DNA from: Raphanus sativus
Taxonomy: Eukaryota > Streptophyta > Magnoliopsida > Brassicales > Brassicaceae
Direction of reading: 5' to 3'
DNA: 64,000 nt
Assembly (NCBI RefSeq): GCF_000801105.2
Contig: NC_079512.1
Location: forward strand, 39,511,848 to 39,575,847
Shown here piece after piece: positions 61,746 to 64,000 of this stretch (positions within the stretch are counted from its first letter, which is position 1; each line of letters starts with the position of its first letter). The notes below the pieces were generated by a model. It ran no database searches. It saw only the letters and a program-made list of their open reading frames with translations, and was not told the origin of the DNA. The position numbers were made by a program, and so were the translations under genes.

Positions 61746-63464
61746 ATGGGTTCTCGATTTAACTTCGTTGATGAGGCAAAGCATCCAGCTTTGGGGGCTG
61801 GTGTTCCATTGATGAGACAGAACTCTGTTTTCTCGTTAACCTTTGATGAGTTTCAGAGCTCATGGGGTGGTGGGATTGGGAAGGACTTTGGGTCCATGAA
61901 CATGGACGAGCTCTTGAAGAACATTTGGACAGCTGAGGAAAGCCACTCTATGATGGCCAACAACAATAACACCAGTTTCAACAACACTGTTGTTATGAAC
62001 AACAATGGAGGTTTCTCTGTTGGTGTGGGAGGAGAACTTGCCGGTTGTGGTGGTGGTTTGCAGAGACAAGGGTCACTTACGTTGCCTCGTACCATTAGTC
62101 AGAAAAGGGTTGATGATGTCTGGAAGGAGCTGATGAAGGAGGATGACACTGGAGATGGTGTAGGTAATGTTGGAGGAGGAGCAAGTGGAGTTCCGCAGAG
62201 GCAACAGACGTTGGGAGAGATGACTCTGGAGGAGTTTTTGGTCAGAGCAGGTGTGGTTAGGGAAGAGCCTCAACCGGTGGAGAGGGTGGATAACTTCAAC
62301 GGTGGGTTCTTCGGATTTGGAAGTGATGCAGGTCTGGTTTCAGCTCGTAATGGGTTTGGTGGTCCTAACCAACCTCATGGAGGTGTGGTGAGACCGGATC
62401 TGCTGACAACAGCTCAAACTCAGCCACTGCAGATGCAGCAGCAGCAGCAGCCACAGAAAGTGCATCAGCCGCGAGAACTGATACCGAAGCAGGATGTAGC
62501 TTTCCCCAAACAGACCACTATCGCTTTTTCCAATACTGTTGATTTGGTCAACCGTTCTCAACCTCCAACACAGGTGACTAAGAACCTGACTATGTTATTA
62601 AATGCAGTTTTAATTTCTTGAGGACTAAGCTGGTTTGTCTTTTGCCTACAGGAAGTGAAGCCTTCAATTCTTGGAGTTAGGGACAGGCCAATGAACAACA
62701 ACCTTCTTCAAGCTGTTGATTTCAAAACAGGTGTTACGGTTGCAGCAGTATCTCCCGGAAGCCAGATGTCACCTGATCTGACTCCAAAGAGCGCCATGGA
62801 TGCATCTTTGTCACCAGTTCCTTACATGTTTGGTCGTGTGAGAAAAACAGGCGCAGTCCTGGAGAAAGTGATTGAGAGGAGGCAGAAAAGGATGATTAAG
62901 AATAGGGAATCAGCTGCAAGATCCCGCGCTCGCAAGCAAGTGAGTCTCCATTTACTTTTTAATGCCCACTGTCTGTTATTGTTTATTTAGTTTATTGTTT
63001 TGTGTTTCGCTGCCTTTGACAGGCTTATACGTTAGAGTTGGAGGCGGAAGTTGCACAACTGAAAGAGCAGAATCAAGAGTTGCAGAGGAAACAAGTGTGT
63101 CTCGTTTTCTCCCTATCTCAACTGGGACATGCTTTTATATATAGTACTTGAGGTTCTGACCAGTTTGGCAAATGTTTCTATGCAGGTTGAAATCATGGAA
63201 AAGCAGAAAAAACAGGTTACTGTCTCTTTCATTCTTATGTCTAAGCTTTTAGTCCAATACTGTAACCAACACAATGAATTGAAGTATAACATCACATCTT
63301 AACATTTAAGTAGAGTGCCAACATCTTTTGCAAGACTAGTCCCACAAGTTTTGATTATTTAATAGAGATTCTCTTTTTTTTTTTTGCAGCTTCTGGAGCC
63401 AATGCGTCAGGCATGGGGATGCAAAAGGCAATGCTTGCGAAGGACATTGACGGGTCCTTGGTAG
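61746..63464 (+). CDS. ABF3: ABF3, ABA-responsive bZIP transcription factor
   Basis: Group A bZIP that binds ABREs and activates drought and ABA genes after phosphorylation by SnRK2 kinases such as OST1. Five exons (61746-62573, 62652-62939, 63023-63094, 63186-63215, 63390-63464) give 430 residues. Conserved kinase-target boxes are visible: RQNSVFSLTFDEFQ (C1), GSLTLPRTISQKRVDDVWKE (C2), QRQQTLGEMTLEEFLVRAGV (C3), and the C-terminal LRRTLTGPW (C4). The basic region is RRQKRMIKNRESAARSRARK, followed by a leucine zipper (AYTLELEAEVAQLKEQNQEL). Poly-Gln/Asn stretches occupy the middle. All four boxes and the bZIP are intact, so it should be functional. Gene order supports AT4G34000 rather than ABF4 or AREB1. 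Confidence 0.95.
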
Positions 63465-64000
63465 AGAGCTTATATATTATGAAGGCGCCCAAGGAGCTCA
63501 ACAAAGAGAAGAAGTTATAGAAACAACACAGAAAGTAGAAGCTAGCTTTGTATGTAACTTAGGCAGGTGTTTTCTGTGGGGGGTGATTGTAGGTAATGAA
63601 GTGTGTGGCCGATCCGATTTGACTACTAGATCAACACTCTTTTTTTTTTTTCTCTCTCTTTCTTCTGTTTTCTTGAAGCATCTTTTGGTTTTATCTTCCT
63701 GATGTAATAGATCTTGATGTTGCTTTATAGGACGTGTCAATGTCTTGTAACATCTTTGTGAACTTGACAAGATTGGATTTGTCTTGTAGCATATATTACC
63801 TGCGTGGACCTCTTACACGAGGTGTGTGGTTATAGCTACATGCCTCCAAGAGGAATGAGACAACAGTTGTTTCTGCCTGAACCGTTACTCATCCTCCCAT
63901 TTGAAGCTGCTAATTTGGGACCGAATCAAAAACGTATAAGAGAGAGTGAATAAGATTGATGGAAACAATCATGTTGTAATCTCAAACTGGTAATACAAAA
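63465..64000. other. ABF3 3' UTR and flank
   Basis: Probable 3' UTR with TTTTTTTTTTTCTCTCTC and AATAAG-like signals near 63.95 kb. No further gene begins before the window end. Confidence 0.45.

Overview
This is plant nuclear DNA, most likely from a Brassica-type (triplicated) crucifer. The genes have many GT-AG introns, and the AT-rich intergenic DNA is full of MITEs, Helitrons and tRNA-derived SINEs. Gene order follows the Arabidopsis chromosome 4 block from about AT4G33790 to AT4G34000. Arabidopsis names and locus order are from memory; exon models were read by hand from frame continuity and GT/AG sites. No alignment was run.

Layout. 1-4789 (-): 5' part of a CER4/FAR3 fatty acyl-CoA reductase, cut by the window edge. 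4.8-11.3 kb: intergenic, with one small Helitron and a roughly 3 kb MULE-like segment carrying one exon of a GSK3/shaggy kinase. 11.6-12.4 kb (-): SOFL5. 14.46-16.96 kb: two tandem copies of a broken GH10 xylanase 3' end, one split by a 1.6 kb Helitron. 17.1-18.7 kb (-): class III peroxidase PER48. 18.7-22.8 kb: SINE and nested MITEs. 22.9-24.4 kb (-): bHLH factor RSL2. 24.4-31.1 kb: intergenic, with a hAT-like element. 31.2-38.6 kb (+): compact gene run of RPS29, SSN2, an RNF170-like RING protein and an ARMC6-like ARM-repeat protein. 39.9-42.0 kb (+): OST1/SnRK2.6. 42-47 kb: SINE and MITEs. 47.2 kb (+): small peptide gene. 51-53.2 kb (-): pollen extensin LRX11/PEX4. 54.1-55.9 kb (-): COR28. 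56-61 kb: COR28 upstream region and MITEs. 61.7-63.5 kb (+): ABF3.

How the genes relate. OST1 (ABA-activated kinase) and ABF3 (a bZIP substrate of that kinase class) lie about 20 kb apart, with the cold/clock regulator COR28 between them. The COR28 upstream region carries five evening elements, two of them beside a G-box and an ABRE-like site. Several Arabidopsis neighbours (most GH10 copies, AT4G33890-33920, AT4G33985-33990) are not seen here, as expected from gene loss after triplication. I found no previously undescribed molecular system. The most informative structures are the Helitron with a paralogous empty site, the GH10 pseudogene pair sharing one nonsense mutation, the captured kinase exon, and the COR28 promoter.
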